From Fodinibius saliphilus (lineage in GTDB: Bacteria > Bacteroidota > Rhodothermia > Balneolales > Balneolaceae), in NCBI RefSeq assembly GCF_005869845.1, contig NZ_VAWF01000001.1, positions 1,054,001 to 1,118,000 on the forward strand: 64,000 nt of DNA, read 5' to 3'. Below, one piece after another: positions 9,884-17,941 of the stretch. The notes beneath the pieces were generated by a model, which did no database searches, was not told the DNA's origin, and was given only the letters and a program-made list of their open reading frames with translations. The position numbers were made by a program, and so were the translations under genes. Position 1 is the first letter of the stretch, and each line of letters opens with the position of its first letter.

Positions 9884-10357
9884 TTAGTTATTATTCTTTC
9901 CCTGCTGCATAGGCTGACCTTTGTTTATACTTTTTGTTATGCCCTCCATTTTTTCCACGGTTTCATTAAGCTGTCCCATCATTGTGTTAAGGTTTTGCCA
10001 GACCTGCTCCATATCTCTTTTCATCTCACGATTCTGCATCATCTGTTTATCCTGTAACATTTGATTACAATGTTCAGCAGCATTTTCCATATTTCTTACC
10101 ATGAATCCCATTTGCTCACCCATACTATTCATCATCTGATACTGATTTCTTGTCTGTTCATTTTTGGCCTGTTGCATCATTTTTGCCATTTGCTGGTTCA
10201 TCATAGTGATACGTTCTGTCATTTTAGTCATGTCTTGCGACATTTTTTGCATCTGCTTGTTCATCATTCTCTGTGACTGTTGTTGGGCAAATATTGGATT
10301 CACTATCAATAAAGCCCCAACAAAAATTCCATAAAATACTTTTAATAAAATTTTCAT
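9884..10357 (-). CDS. secreted Met/Gln-rich coiled-coil protein
   Basis: The start is set at the ATG 10355-10357, which has an AGGAG Shine-Dalgarno 5 bp upstream and begins a clean signal peptide (MKILLKVFYGIFVG to PIFAQ); a longer open frame to 10399 has neither. The mature protein of about 131 residues has 26 methionines and many Gln/Asn, with heptad-like spacing (MMNKQMQKMSQDMTKM, TMMNQQMAKMMQQ), plus one Cys and one His (EHCNQM). Met-rich periplasmic proteins often bind Cu(I) or Ag(I), but Met may here simply fill a coiled-coil core. It is followed after 8 bp by the beta-barrel gene, suggesting a periplasm/outer-membrane pair. No named family recognised. Confidence 0.65.
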   Translation of the reverse strand: MKILLKVFYGIFVGALLIVNPIFAQQQSQRMMNKQMQKMSQDMTKMTERITMMNQQMAKMMQQAKNEQTRNQYQMMNSMGEQMGFMVRNMENAAEHCNQMLQDKQMMQNREMKRDMEQVWQNLNTMMGQLNETVEKMEGITKSINKGQPMQQGKNNN

Positions 10358-10697
10358 GACTCTCCTATCTATTGGTTTTAAAAAACTAAGTGTTAGCAAT
10401 GTGTTTAATTACGGGATTACTGATCGTAACAATTTTCACCACCTCAAGCGTGGTTTAAAGAACCAATTACGAGTAGGTCTTACCCCTATAAGTATCTTAC
10501 CCAAATTTGAAATCAATCATATCTAATCACAGATATAATTGTTAAAACAGTTCATTATCGATTTAACAAAGCTTAAACATCCCAGTACATCTGGGATAAT
10601 CAAGAAACCCCTACTTGCTCAAGCTATATTATCATTACAGATAAGTCTTTTTGTTCTTAGCTTTTTAAAAAAACTGTCTGTAACAAATAAAACTGAT
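10358..10697. promoter_or_regulatory. divergent promoter region with CTTACCC direct repeat
   Basis: About 340 bp between the leftward Met-rich protein gene and the rightward universal stress gene. CTTACCC is repeated at 10479-10485 and 10496-10502 (17 bp apart). A rightward open frame from 10539 is an in-frame extension of the stress gene with no signal or family match and is treated as untranslated leader. No other feature seen. Confidence 0.4.
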
Positions 10698-11540
10698 ATG
10701 AGAAATATTGATCATATACTATTACCAACCGACTTTTCTACAGATGCCCGAAATGCTCTTACCTTTGCCTTGGAAATTGCCATTCAGTGTGGTGCTTCTA
10801 TTCATTTATTACATTCAATTGAAGAACCTTATGACATTGCCCCTTTGATTGAAAAAGCTAAAGGAGCCTTAAAGCGAAGAGTTAAACAGCTATTTGATGA
10901 CCTCCTAAACAATATCAAAAAAGAAAAGCGCTACCAAGAGTTAGAGATATATACTGATATACTGACTGGTCCCGCGATGTATACAATAATAGAAGAAACC
11001 GAAAATCGTAATTTCGACTTAATAGTAATGGGATCAAAAGGACGTACTGGACTAGAAAAAGTATTTTTGGGCAGTACTACATCAGAAATAATAAAACAAT
11101 CAGATGTACCGGTGCTGGCTATCCCTAAAGATTCTGAATACAGTCCATTTAAAAAGATGCTATTTACCACTAATTATCAAGATGCTGATTTAGAAGGGCT
11201 ACAATCTATAACGGCATTTGCCGCGCATTTCGATGCAACTATTGATGTGTTTCATATCACGGAGGATGATAACCTCAGGAGTACCTGTTTATTTCGAGGC
11301 TTTAAAGAAATTGCAACTGAAACGATATCATACGGTAAGCTAAACTTTCTTCAACATACCGGAAGTTCGTTTTTTGAAGGTATGCTCTCTCATCTACAAA
11401 AATCCCCGGTAGATTTGGTAATAATGATCCATTACCAACATGCATTTTCCATCTTTAAGAAGAAACATTCACAAAAAATGAGTGACAATATTACAATCCC
11501 CCTGCTAATATTAGCAGGTAACAATCTCATGAATACATAG
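10698..11540 (+). CDS. tandem universal stress protein (UspA family)
   Basis: Two UspA domains in one 280-residue chain. The start is taken at the ATG 10698, directly before the domain opening RNIDHILLPTDFSTDARNAL; the open frame reaches back to 10539 but that part is not conserved. Domain 1 (about 1-147) keeps the nucleotide-binding signature GSKGRTGLEKVFLGSTTSEI, followed by VPVLAIPK, so it probably binds ATP. Domain 2 (about 152-280) starts KKMLFTTNYQDADLEGL and lacks the glycine signature, so it is likely non-binding. Tandem Usp proteins of this form are common in Bacteroidota-related bacteria. It stands alone, with stress genes on both sides. Confidence 0.93.
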   Translation: MRNIDHILLPTDFSTDARNALTFALEIAIQCGASIHLLHSIEEPYDIAPLIEKAKGALKRRVKQLFDDLLNNIKKEKRYQELEIYTDILTGPAMYTIIEETENRNFDLIVMGSKGRTGLEKVFLGSTTSEIIKQSDVPVLAIPKDSEYSPFKKMLFTTNYQDADLEGLQSITAFAAHFDATIDVFHITEDDNLRSTCLFRGFKEIATETISYGKLNFLQHTGSSFFEGMLSHLQKSPVDLVIMIHYQHAFSIFKKKHSQKMSDNITIPLLILAGNNLMNT

Positions 11541-11676
11541 AAAAAGAACTCCTGATTGCAGAACGTATGACTTTCCCTTACATAAAGAAGTTCCCTATTG
11601 CCTACCCTGTAATTGAAAGTAAATAGGTACAATCTATTAGTATTATCGTAAACTGGTAAATTAAGCAAATTTTATC

Positions 11677-11925
11677 ATGAAAAAGGCAAGGCGATCACTC
11701 AAAATAAAACTGGAAAACGCCAATTTTCTTAAAACAGAATGGGAAAGTATTGCACGATGGGAAAGTGAAGGTGGCGGAGCAACCTCTTCTAATGACCCAG
11801 TATCATATGCCAAACTCCCTCTCAAGCCTGGAGAAGTATTTGAAGTATCCAAGGGGGGTGAAATTATTTTTGAAGATGACGATCCATATTACTGTGTAGA
11901 AATAAATATACTAGCTCTTCACTAA
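11677..11925 (+). CDS. small hypothetical protein
   Basis: Open frame of 82 codons with an ATG start, a basic N-terminus (MKKARRSLKIKLENANFL), a WESIARWESEGGGATSS segment and an acidic stretch IIFEDDDPYYCVEI near the end. The change from basic to acidic and the regular hydrophobic pattern LPLKPGEVFEVSKGGEIIF suggest a small beta-rich fold. No family recognised. It lies alone between the universal stress gene (137 bp away) and a possible transposase relic. A frame on the opposite strand overlaps most of it and is taken as its shadow because it lacks plausible composition. Confidence 0.5.
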   Translation: MKKARRSLKIKLENANFLKTEWESIARWESEGGGATSSNDPVSYAKLPLKPGEVFEVSKGGEIIFEDDDPYYCVEINILALH

Positions 11926-11976
11926 ACAAAATGCACTTCTATTTTCCCCATATCCAATTATCTGAGACGTACTTAG

Positions 11977-12084
11977 TTTATTGAGATTTTTTACAAAAGA
12001 TTGAGACTCGTATTGAGGTAGTTCTGGCGTTACAGATTATTGGAATATATTACTCCACACCACCTATTTACAGATAATTTTTAA
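11977..12084 (+). pseudogene. possible IS3-family transposase C-terminal relic
   Basis: The frame reads FIEIFYKRLRLVLR, a TAG stop at 12019-12021, then RLLEYITPHHLFTDNF and a terminal TAA at 12082-12084. IS3-type OrfB proteins end with YIExFYNRxRRHSxLGYxTPxxFE, so FIEIFYKRLR and LEYITPHHLF could be the decayed remains of that tail. No inverted terminal repeats or upstream transposase sequence are visible. Short match by eye; low confidence. Confidence 0.25.
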
Positions 12085-12140
12085 AATTAGAGATACCCTT
12101 ATTGTGTAATTATGACCTATGACGACCGCAATGAAAACAG

Positions 12141-12497
12141 CTAGTCACGCCGTTTTATTGCCTCTTTGATTGCTGTTAAACCAACTTTCAGATCTTCCCA
12201 AAGGGTATCCAGATCGTTCCGGATCTCTTCAAAGTTTTCTTTTCTAACTCTTTCCACTTGGCCTAACTTATTATTTAGTTTATCTCTTTTGGTTTTCAAA
12301 TAAGCGAGATTGTCATCCATTTTCTTTCGTATCTCAGCTAGTTTTTTTGCATTATTTATTTCAAACTTTTCAAGTTCTCGGTTCCACTCCTTCAACTTGG
12401 TAGTTAAGTTATCAATATATTCTTCTCGCTTTTCTGCCGACTTCTTTTCATCGGCAGCAGCTACATTCGTTTTAATCAGTTGTTCATTCTTCTTCAT
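12141..12497 (-). CDS. charged coiled-coil protein
   Basis: A 118-residue soluble, almost wholly helical protein, rich in Lys, Glu and Asp, with heptad-like stretches (LTTKLKEWNRELEKFEINN, LAYLKTKRDKLNNKLGQVERV). I place the start at the ATG 12495-12497 (MKKNEQLIKTN), 14 bp after the stop of the DUF2267 gene; an earlier ATG at 12545 would overlap that gene and adds an unrelated basic prefix. Similar small coiled-coil proteins follow DUF2267 or stress genes in other bacteria, but no named family is recognised. Likely co-transcribed with the DUF2267 gene. Confidence 0.7.
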   Translation of the reverse strand: MKKNEQLIKTNVAAADEKKSAEKREEYIDNLTTKLKEWNRELEKFEINNAKKLAEIRKKMDDNLAYLKTKRDKLNNKLGQVERVRKENFEEIRNDLDTLWEDLKVGLTAIKEAIKRRD

Positions 12498-12511
12498 AAT
12501 TCTTGTTTTAT

Positions 12512-13066
12512 TTAAATGGAATGTGTTTTTAAACTTTCGTCCCATAGTTGCTTTATATCTTTGGGCATGTTTTCATAAATATCTTCAAGTTCCCCTGTAC
12601 TAACATGATCATGTAAAACCAATAATACCGCTTTAAAAGCGTCTCTAGCATCAATCTTCAATGTAGGCGGTAGCACTTTAGTAAGACGTTTTTCTATTTC
12701 ACTTTTATGGAATTTTTCGGGTTTTCCAGTCACGCGATACCCCTCAAAAAAAGCTCCTCTTATTAATAATGGTAATTGGGCAGAAAAGTGAAAGGTCTCT
12801 TCTACAGGCAGCCGATCTCGTAAGCTATGTAATACTACTTTTAGTACGTTCCAAGATACTGATCGTTCAGGATCCAATTTTAGCCATGTAGCAACTTCAT
12901 ATATCCACTGTTTTGCATCTTTTTCATACTTTTCCAGATCAACACTATTTTTCATGGTACCATCTTTTAAATATTTGTAGCTCTTCTTGTGAGTTTCGCC
13001 TTTAGCATTCTCTTTTTCCAACTGTTCACCTGTATATCGGCTAAACCACTTTAATTTTTTTTTCAT
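12512..13066 (-). CDS. DUF2267 family protein
   Basis: Protein of 184 residues with a DUF2267 domain from about residue 45: KQWIYEVATWLKLDPERS, VLKVVLHSLRDRLPVEET, FSAQLPLLIRGAFFEGYR. This is the helical repeat architecture of the family, which has no established function and often sits in stress or host-interaction gene clusters. The first 37 residues are basic and not part of the domain; an internal ATG at residue 38 (12955) could be the true start, but the upstream part is open and composition-consistent. Its stop is 14 bp before the coiled-coil gene on the same strand. Confidence 0.85.
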   Translation of the reverse strand: MKKKLKWFSRYTGEQLEKENAKGETHKKSYKYLKDGTMKNSVDLEKYEKDAKQWIYEVATWLKLDPERSVSWNVLKVVLHSLRDRLPVEETFHFSAQLPLLIRGAFFEGYRVTGKPEKFHKSEIEKRLTKVLPPTLKIDARDAFKAVLLVLHDHVSTGELEDIYENMPKDIKQLWDESLKTHSI

Positions 13067-13373
13067 ATCTAAGTCCTACGGTGTATGCTTTCTATCTTTA
13101 TTGAAATAAAAGTCATTTATACTTAGCGATTAGGACAGGCAATACCGATTATCAACGCGGGGATATCTCTCACATTTGACAAAAAATTTTCAACAGCCGA
13201 TATAATTGCTTACTACTTTATCAGTCAATACATTTGGGAGGTTTATATCAGACTGATAAATTAAAATGATTACAATTCTGTTATTAAGATTCCTAAATAT
13301 TATTGATATATTTGCAGACATTTATTTATAACAGCAGAATCAATTTCATAAAACAAAACTAGACCGAGATCAG
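13067..13373 (+). promoter_or_regulatory. malic enzyme leader with Bacteroidota-type -7 element
   Basis: About 307 bp between a leftward DUF2267 gene and the rightward malic enzyme. TATATTTG at 13307-13314 fits the TAnnTTTG -7 consensus of Bacteroidota-type sigma factors and lies about 60 bp before the malic enzyme ATG; no convincing TTG -33 element is seen at the usual spacing. A GGGGATATC word occurs near 13159. No small gene seen. Confidence 0.4.
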
Positions 13374-14792
13374 ATGAGTGAAATACAGCCAAGTGTCAGC
13401 TACAGCTTTACCATGCGTTTATATATTGAAAACAAGCCTGGTATGCTGGCAGAAGTACTGAACATAATTGCCGATCACAAAGGAGATCCCGGTGCCGTTG
13501 ATGTAGTTAAAGTAGAAGGTAATTACAAAGTTCGTGATCTTACTGTAAGCGCCCGTGACGAAGAACATGCCAAAGATATCGTAAATGCCATTACAGAGCT
13601 TAATGGTATTAAGGTACGCAATGTATCAGATCGCGTTTTCTTATTACATTTGGGCGGCAAAATCCGTATTGAAAACAAAGTACCTGTTGATACCCGTGAT
13701 GCACTTTCTATGGCTTATACTCCCGGAGTAGGAAGAGTATGTCAGGCTATAGCAGATGAAAAAGAAAAAGCCCATACGCTTACCATCAAAGAAAATTCAG
13801 TGGCCGTTGTAAGCGATGGCTCAGCTGTATTGGGATTAGGTGATATTGGGCCGGAAGCTGCAATGCCGGTTATGGAAGGGAAAGCAATGCTTTTCAAAGA
13901 ATTTGCTGATGTTGATGCCTATCCTATCTGTTTGGATACCCAAGATGTTGATGAAATTGTCTCATCTGTTAAACATATGTCTCCAGGCTTTGGAGGGGTT
14001 AACCTTGAAGATATCAGTGCTCCCCGCTGTTTTGAAATTGAAGATAAGCTTAAAAAAGTACTTGATATCCCTGTATTTCATGACGACCAACACGGAACTG
14101 CTGTTGTGGCCTTGGCTGCTACCATCAATGCCTTAAAAGTTGTGGAAAAAGAGCTATCTGATCTGCGCATCGTGATTGTTGGGGCTGGCGCTGCCGGTGT
14201 TGCGATCACAAAAATATTATTAGAAGCAGGAGCAGAAGAAATTCTTTGCTGTGATCGTCAAGGTATTATCAACCGAAGCGAAATTGAAAATCTTGACTCC
14301 AGTAAACAGTGGCTTGCTAATAATACCAATCCCGAGAACCTGCAGGGTTCTCTTATGGATGCCACTTCGGATGCTGACCTGCTTATTGGGGTAAGCGGAC
14401 CGGGTACCGTTCCGATCGAAGCAGTTGAAAAAATGGCTGATGATCCTATCATTTTTGCTCTTGCTAACCCTGTTCCAGAGATTATGCCGGAAAAAATTAG
14501 TGATATTGCTCGTATCATTGCCACGGGCAGAAGCGACTATCCCAACCAAATCAACAACGTATTGGCCTTTCCGGGGCTCTTCCGCGGTGCCTTGGATGCA
14601 CGAGCAACAGATATTAACGAAGAGATGAAACTGGCTGCTGCTCATGCCATTGCTAACTGTATTGATGAGAATGGACTTGGCGAAGAGTACATTGTGCCCA
14701 GCGTCTTTAGTAAAGATGTGGTTCGACTCGTTTCTTCGGCCGTCGAGGAAGCGGCTTACGACAGTGGTGTTGCCGAACGCCCCCAACCTTAA
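13374..14792 (+). CDS. malic enzyme with N-terminal ACT domain
   Basis: Decarboxylates malate to pyruvate with reduction of NAD(P); may feed PEP synthase at 2.1 kb. The 472-residue protein starts with an ACT domain (about 10-85: MRLYIENKPGMLAEVLNIIA), a ligand-sensing module that suggests allosteric control by an amino acid or similar small molecule. The malic enzyme part follows: LSMAYTPGVG with the catalytic Tyr, VAVVSDGSAVLGLGDIG, the metal-binding HDDQHGTA, a Rossmann motif VGAGAAGVA near 267, and NPVPEIMPE. This is the short bacterial (about 390-residue) form plus ACT. A strong bidirectional terminator follows. Confidence 0.95.
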   Translation: MSEIQPSVSYSFTMRLYIENKPGMLAEVLNIIADHKGDPGAVDVVKVEGNYKVRDLTVSARDEEHAKDIVNAITELNGIKVRNVSDRVFLLHLGGKIRIENKVPVDTRDALSMAYTPGVGRVCQAIADEKEKAHTLTIKENSVAVVSDGSAVLGLGDIGPEAAMPVMEGKAMLFKEFADVDAYPICLDTQDVDEIVSSVKHMSPGFGGVNLEDISAPRCFEIEDKLKKVLDIPVFHDDQHGTAVVALAATINALKVVEKELSDLRIVIVGAGAAGVAITKILLEAGAEEILCCDRQGIINRSEIENLDSSKQWLANNTNPENLQGSLMDATSDADLLIGVSGPGTVPIEAVEKMADDPIIFALANPVPEIMPEKISDIARIIATGRSDYPNQINNVLAFPGLFRGALDARATDINEEMKLAAAHAIANCIDENGLGEEYIVPSVFSKDVVRLVSSAVEEAAYDSGVAERPQP

Positions 14793-14810
14793 CATCATAC
14801 AACTCTTTCA

Positions 14811-14856
14811 AAATAGAAAAAGCTTCTGCAGCTGATATGCAGAAGCTTTTCTATTT
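14811..14856. terminator. bidirectional intrinsic terminator
   Basis: AAAAAGCTTCTGCA (14817-14830) and TGCAGAAGCTTTT (14838-14850) form a stem of at least 12 bp with a 7-base loop, extended by matching AAATAG/CTATTT arms. A-rich and T-rich flanks on both sides let it end both the rightward malic enzyme and the leftward SDR gene. Confidence 0.85.
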
Positions 14857-14875
14857 ATTATATCTAATAAACTAC

Positions 14876-15598
14876 TTACATCGGCGGTACCCGTCCATGT
14901 TGCGGCTTGATATTCATCTCCTCAATAATCGTACGACTAGATAGGTTCGTCAACGTTATGATAAGTTGCGCGACATCCGCGGGATCGATCAGTCGTTGCC
15001 GGTCTATGGTAGAGTCCTCCCAAGAAGTGGATTCTGTTTGACCCAGGTTGATAGCCGTGACCCTTACTTTGGTATCCATCAACTCCTGCCTGAGAGACCG
15101 CGTGTAGCCCAACAATCCATGCTTAGAAGCTGAGTATGCCCCACTTTCTTCACGCCCTTCTGTAGCTGCTACAGAACATATATTAACAATTAACGACTGT
15201 TCGTTGGCAATTAGGTCATCCAAGAAGCGATTGGTCGTATTAACAGCAGTAAATAGGTTGGCTTGTATCTGCTGCATAAATTCTTCACTGCTGGTGTCAC
15301 TCAGTTTTTTTAATAAAAAATTACCGGCATTATTTACCAACACTTTCGGGATAGGAAAATCATCCGGTAGCTCAATACCAGCCACAGCATTGGCATCACT
15401 GGCATCACAACTGATAATATGTATCAGGTTGCATCCGGCTGATTTACACTGCCGTTTTGTTTCTTCCAACCCTTTAACAGAACGAGCAATAAGCAGAAGG
15501 GCAAAATCAGTTTTTTGAGCAAAAGTAAGGGCAATACATCGACCAATACCCCGGCTGGCGCCAGTAATTACAACCGAGTGTTGCGATTGGCTCTGCAT
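14876..15598 (-). CDS. SDR family oxidoreductase
   Basis: Short-chain dehydrogenase of 240 residues. The cofactor motif TGASRGIG lies at 13-20, with IARS at the end of strand 2 (Arg suggests NADP), NNAG near 89, the catalytic Ser in ICSVAAT and YSASKHG with the Tyr/Lys pair. The C-terminal third is short compared with fatty-acid reductases, and the subfamily (sepiapterin-reductase-like) fits a pteridine or carbonyl substrate, though this cannot be fixed. Its ATG shares one base with the queE stop, so it is translationally coupled to the queD-queE pair; a role related to pterin or queuosine chemistry is a guess from context. Confidence 0.9.
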   Translation of the reverse strand: MQSQSQHSVVITGASRGIGRCIALTFAQKTDFALLLIARSVKGLEETKRQCKSAGCNLIHIISCDASDANAVAGIELPDDFPIPKVLVNNAGNFLLKKLSDTSSEEFMQQIQANLFTAVNTTNRFLDDLIANEQSLIVNICSVAATEGREESGAYSASKHGLLGYTRSLRQELMDTKVRVTAINLGQTESTSWEDSTIDRQRLIDPADVAQLIITLTNLSSRTIIEEMNIKPQHGRVPPM

Positions 15599-16254
15599 TA
15601 CCGAACTCCCATAAATTTATGAGTCTGTAAACTAATCCCCCATTGAGGATTTTCTTTCACATAATCGATAATAAGTTCAACTGATCCCTCTTTTTCCCAC
15701 TCTGGCTGTAGAAGAAGCTGAGTATCATCAGGACATTTTTCGGCATTTTTTTCAGCCCATTCAAAATCCTTATTCGTTAATACCACCACTTTCAATTCAT
15801 CAACAAAAGGAAAAATATCATCAACGGGCTCTTTAAAGCGTTTGGGTGATAATGTAATCCAATCTAAATAGCCTGAAACAGGTGAAGAGCCACTGGTCTC
15901 AATATGAACTTCGAGTCCTGCATTCTTTAACTGAAAGGTCAACGGATCAAGATCGTGAAGCAGAGGCTCGCCCCCGGTTATAACAGCAAATTCGGCGCCA
16001 CTATCTTTGGCATTCTGTACAATCTGCTCAACAGTTTTTGAAGGATGAGCATCTTCATCCCAACTTTCCTGTACATCACACCACCAACAGTTTACATCAC
16101 AGCCTGCAGTTCTGATAAAATAGGCTGGACGTCCTGTATGGGCCCCTTCTCCCTGAATGGTATAGAAATCTTCTACCAATGGATATTCTACCGCTTTCAT
16201 CTCTTCCTGGTCTACGAAAGATTCTAACTTGTCCTGATCTATATCGTTAAACAT
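15598..16254 (-). CDS. queE: 7-carboxy-7-deazaguanine synthase (radical SAM)
   Basis: Converts 6-carboxytetrahydropterin to 7-carboxy-7-deazaguanine in the preQ0/queuosine pathway. The 218-residue protein has the substrate-loop motif YTIQGEGAHTGRPAYFIR and a CxxxCxxC cluster motif (Cys52, Cys56, Cys59 in GCDVNCWWCD) for the [4Fe-4S] cluster, then the SAM-binding GGEPLL. Loop residues between the first cysteines are short, as in QueE of Bacteroidota. It overlaps queD by 8 bp and abuts the SDR gene. queC and queF are not in the window. Confidence 0.93.
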   Translation of the reverse strand: MFNDIDQDKLESFVDQEEMKAVEYPLVEDFYTIQGEGAHTGRPAYFIRTAGCDVNCWWCDVQESWDEDAHPSKTVEQIVQNAKDSGAEFAVITGGEPLLHDLDPLTFQLKNAGLEVHIETSGSSPVSGYLDWITLSPKRFKEPVDDIFPFVDELKVVVLTNKDFEWAEKNAEKCPDDTQLLLQPEWEKEGSVELIIDYVKENPQWGISLQTHKFMGVR

Positions 16255-16636
16255 TGTCCTCAGTGTATTCGACCCAGCATGCTTCTGTTTCCCAAACAGT
16301 TATTTTCAAATTTATACCTTCGGGTATGCGTTGTTGAGTCTCTTTGTAAATAAATTCTGCAATTCGTTCTGCCGTTGGATTAACAGGGAGTTCCTCATTC
16401 AATACAGCATGATCTAATCCCCCTTTCTTTGGACTCTTAGAAGCCCATTTTAGTTCACGAAAGTCGCATACCATATCATCAGTATCCAAATATTTGGAAG
16501 GGTTTAACTTCTGTGATTTGGCAGAAATATGCACTTTATAAGTATGACCATGCATATTGCCACATTTTCCGTCGTATCCTTCAATAAAATGGGCAGCATC
16601 AAATTTAAATTCTGTATGTAGAGTCCACGTAGGCAT
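16247..16636 (-). CDS. queD: 6-carboxytetrahydropterin synthase
   Basis: Zinc enzyme turning 7,8-dihydroneopterin triphosphate into 6-carboxytetrahydropterin, the step before QueE. The 129-residue protein has zinc ligands His16 and the pair His29/His31 in NMHGH, catalytic Cys25 (DGKCGN), the DH pair in GGLDHAVLNE, and a terminal catalytic Glu in VWETEACWVEY. Length and motif order match QueD rather than GTP cyclohydrolase. It is the first gene of the queD-queE-SDR unit. Confidence 0.93.
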   Translation of the reverse strand: MPTWTLHTEFKFDAAHFIEGYDGKCGNMHGHTYKVHISAKSQKLNPSKYLDTDDMVCDFRELKWASKSPKKGGLDHAVLNEELPVNPTAERIAEFIYKETQQRIPEGINLKITVWETEACWVEYTEDNV

Positions 16637-16657
16637 TTTGGAGAACGAAAATTTTAT

Positions 16658-16694
16658 TCAAAAAAAGGTTTGCCGGTTCCCCGACAAACCTTAA
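16658..16694 (-). terminator. intrinsic terminator of the thioredoxin-fold operon
   Basis: On the minus strand, AAGGTTTGTCGG (16681-16692) pairs with CCGGCAAACCTT (16665-16676) through one G-T wobble, with a 4-base loop and a run of seven T directly after. It ends leftward transcription coming from 16794 and separates it from queD. Confidence 0.85.
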
Positions 16695-16793
16695 AAATAA
16701 GCAAATATTGCGACAATTAGGAATATGGAAACTAATAGAGGTTAAGCTGATCCTTTTGTATCCTAATAAAGTATTAATTGATATAAGCCTAAT

Positions 16794-17411
16794 TTATCGA
16801 GGCCATTTAATAGTACAACCCAATGATTTTGTGGTTTGGGGATTTATCTTATTACCCATTGACAAATCTTTAATCGCATTTTTCAGATAGGGTTGTTCTA
16901 CCTTATCGGCATTCTTAGCATTATCATCAATGGCACCGCGATAAACAAGCTCCATATCACTATTAAATAAGAAAATATGGGGAGTTCGTGTAGCACCGAA
17001 AGCTTTGGCTATTTTCGCATTTTTATCCAAGGCATAATAGAACTGATAATCGCTTTTCTTAGCGCGCTCTTTCATATCTTTTAACGATTCTCCATTGTTC
17101 CTATATCCTGCATTAGGATTCAAAGCGATAACCCCTATCCCATTTTCTTTAGCCAACTTGGCAATGGGATTGTACCGATCTTCCCAAGACTCAACCCATG
17201 GGCAGGTATTACAAGAGAAATTCACCAATAGTCCATTCTTCCGAACCACATCATTTAACGTAAGCTTATCACCCGTTACATCTGTAACTTCTACATTTGC
17301 CAATGGTGCTTTCGCTCCTATTGAAATTTCATCTATTGCCTCCTCATAGGGAATAAAAGCAATTAAAAATAATGCCGTTAAAAATAGTGGTATTAAGTAT
17401 ACTTTTTTCAT
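16794..17411 (-). CDS. thioredoxin-fold (redoxin family) exported protein
   Basis: Exported thioredoxin-like protein of 205 residues in the AhpC/TSA-redoxin group. A hydrophobic N-terminal helix (YLIPLFLTALFLIAFI) acts as signal or anchor; the fold follows with PLANVEVTDVTGDKLTLND, the CxxC site Cys67-Cys70 (SCNTCPW), and the cis-Pro region TRTPHIFLF. This family (DUF-type redoxins with C-N-T-C-P) is widespread in Bacteroidota and probably handles periplasmic thiols. It overlaps the upstream TlpA-like gene by 4 bp, so the pair is co-translated. The mature C-terminus carries one extra Cys (SLGCTIKW), often seen in this subgroup. Confidence 0.85.
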   Translation of the reverse strand: MKKVYLIPLFLTALFLIAFIPYEEAIDEISIGAKAPLANVEVTDVTGDKLTLNDVVRKNGLLVNFSCNTCPWVESWEDRYNPIAKLAKENGIGVIALNPNAGYRNNGESLKDMKERAKKSDYQFYYALDKNAKIAKAFGATRTPHIFLFNSDMELVYRGAIDDNAKNADKVEQPYLKNAIKDLSMGNKINPQTTKSLGCTIKWPR

Positions 17412-17941
17412 AGGTCTACGGATTTATTTATTGCAGTTTTAATATGACGTTCAAATTTTTTGTAACTGGCCTTTTGTTCCCAGCTGTCTACTACTTCTCC
17501 TTGAATACTTAGAATTTTTGAAAACGGTAATGCACCAGTCCAATCCTCAGATATGGCATTAATAAAAGCTTCGTCCTTACCGGTTTTAAAATAGGTCGTC
17601 CAATCTACCTCCTGTTTCTTCAAAAACTTCAGGGCCTTCTGCCTGCTTTTAGGAAAGTCGGCGGAGATAAATATAACTTTCAACTTATCGGGATAATTTC
17701 GCTGTAATTTTACAATTTCCGGAAACTCTTCAACACAAGGCGCACACCAAGTCGCCCAAACATTAATGAGCACTGCTTTCTCACCCTGATATGAGTTCAC
17801 AACTTCGTTAATATTTTCAGGGGTTATGTCTTTGAGCAGGGTACCTGTCGTTTGTGCTGATACTTCAGTAAAAACAACACACAGAAAAAATAACATTGAA
17901 ATTAATCGCATTTTTGAAAATCTATTCTTTATCATAATCAT
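17408..17941 (-). CDS. TlpA-like thiol-disulfide oxidoreductase
   Basis: Exported thioredoxin-like protein of 177 residues. After a signal peptide ending at VSAQ (about residue 30) it shows NVWATWCAPC with active-site Cys66 and Cys69, and a cis-Pro in ALPFSKILS. The WCAPC site marks the TlpA/ResA reductase group that keeps periplasmic cysteines reduced, for instance for cytochrome maturation. Three Met codons (1, 3 and 11) are possible starts; the first abuts the stop of the upstream alkyltransferase-like gene. It overlaps the downstream redoxin gene by 4 bp. Confidence 0.88.
   Translation of the reverse strand: MIMIKNRFSKMRLISMLFFLCVVFTEVSAQTTGTLLKDITPENINEVVNSYQGEKAVLINVWATWCAPCVEEFPEIVKLQRNYPDKLKVIFISADFPKSRQKALKFLKKQEVDWTTYFKTGKDEAFINAISEDWTGALPFSKILSIQGEVVDSWEQKASYKKFERHIKTAINKSVDL

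Noticed and set aside
10539-10697. N-terminal extension of the universal stress protein
   Set aside because: The 53 extra residues have no Usp similarity or signal peptide, while the ATG at 10698 directly precedes the domain.
14220-14798. Leftward 192-codon frame opposite the malic enzyme gene
   Set aside because: Completely antisense to the conserved malic enzyme C-terminus, without a family match.
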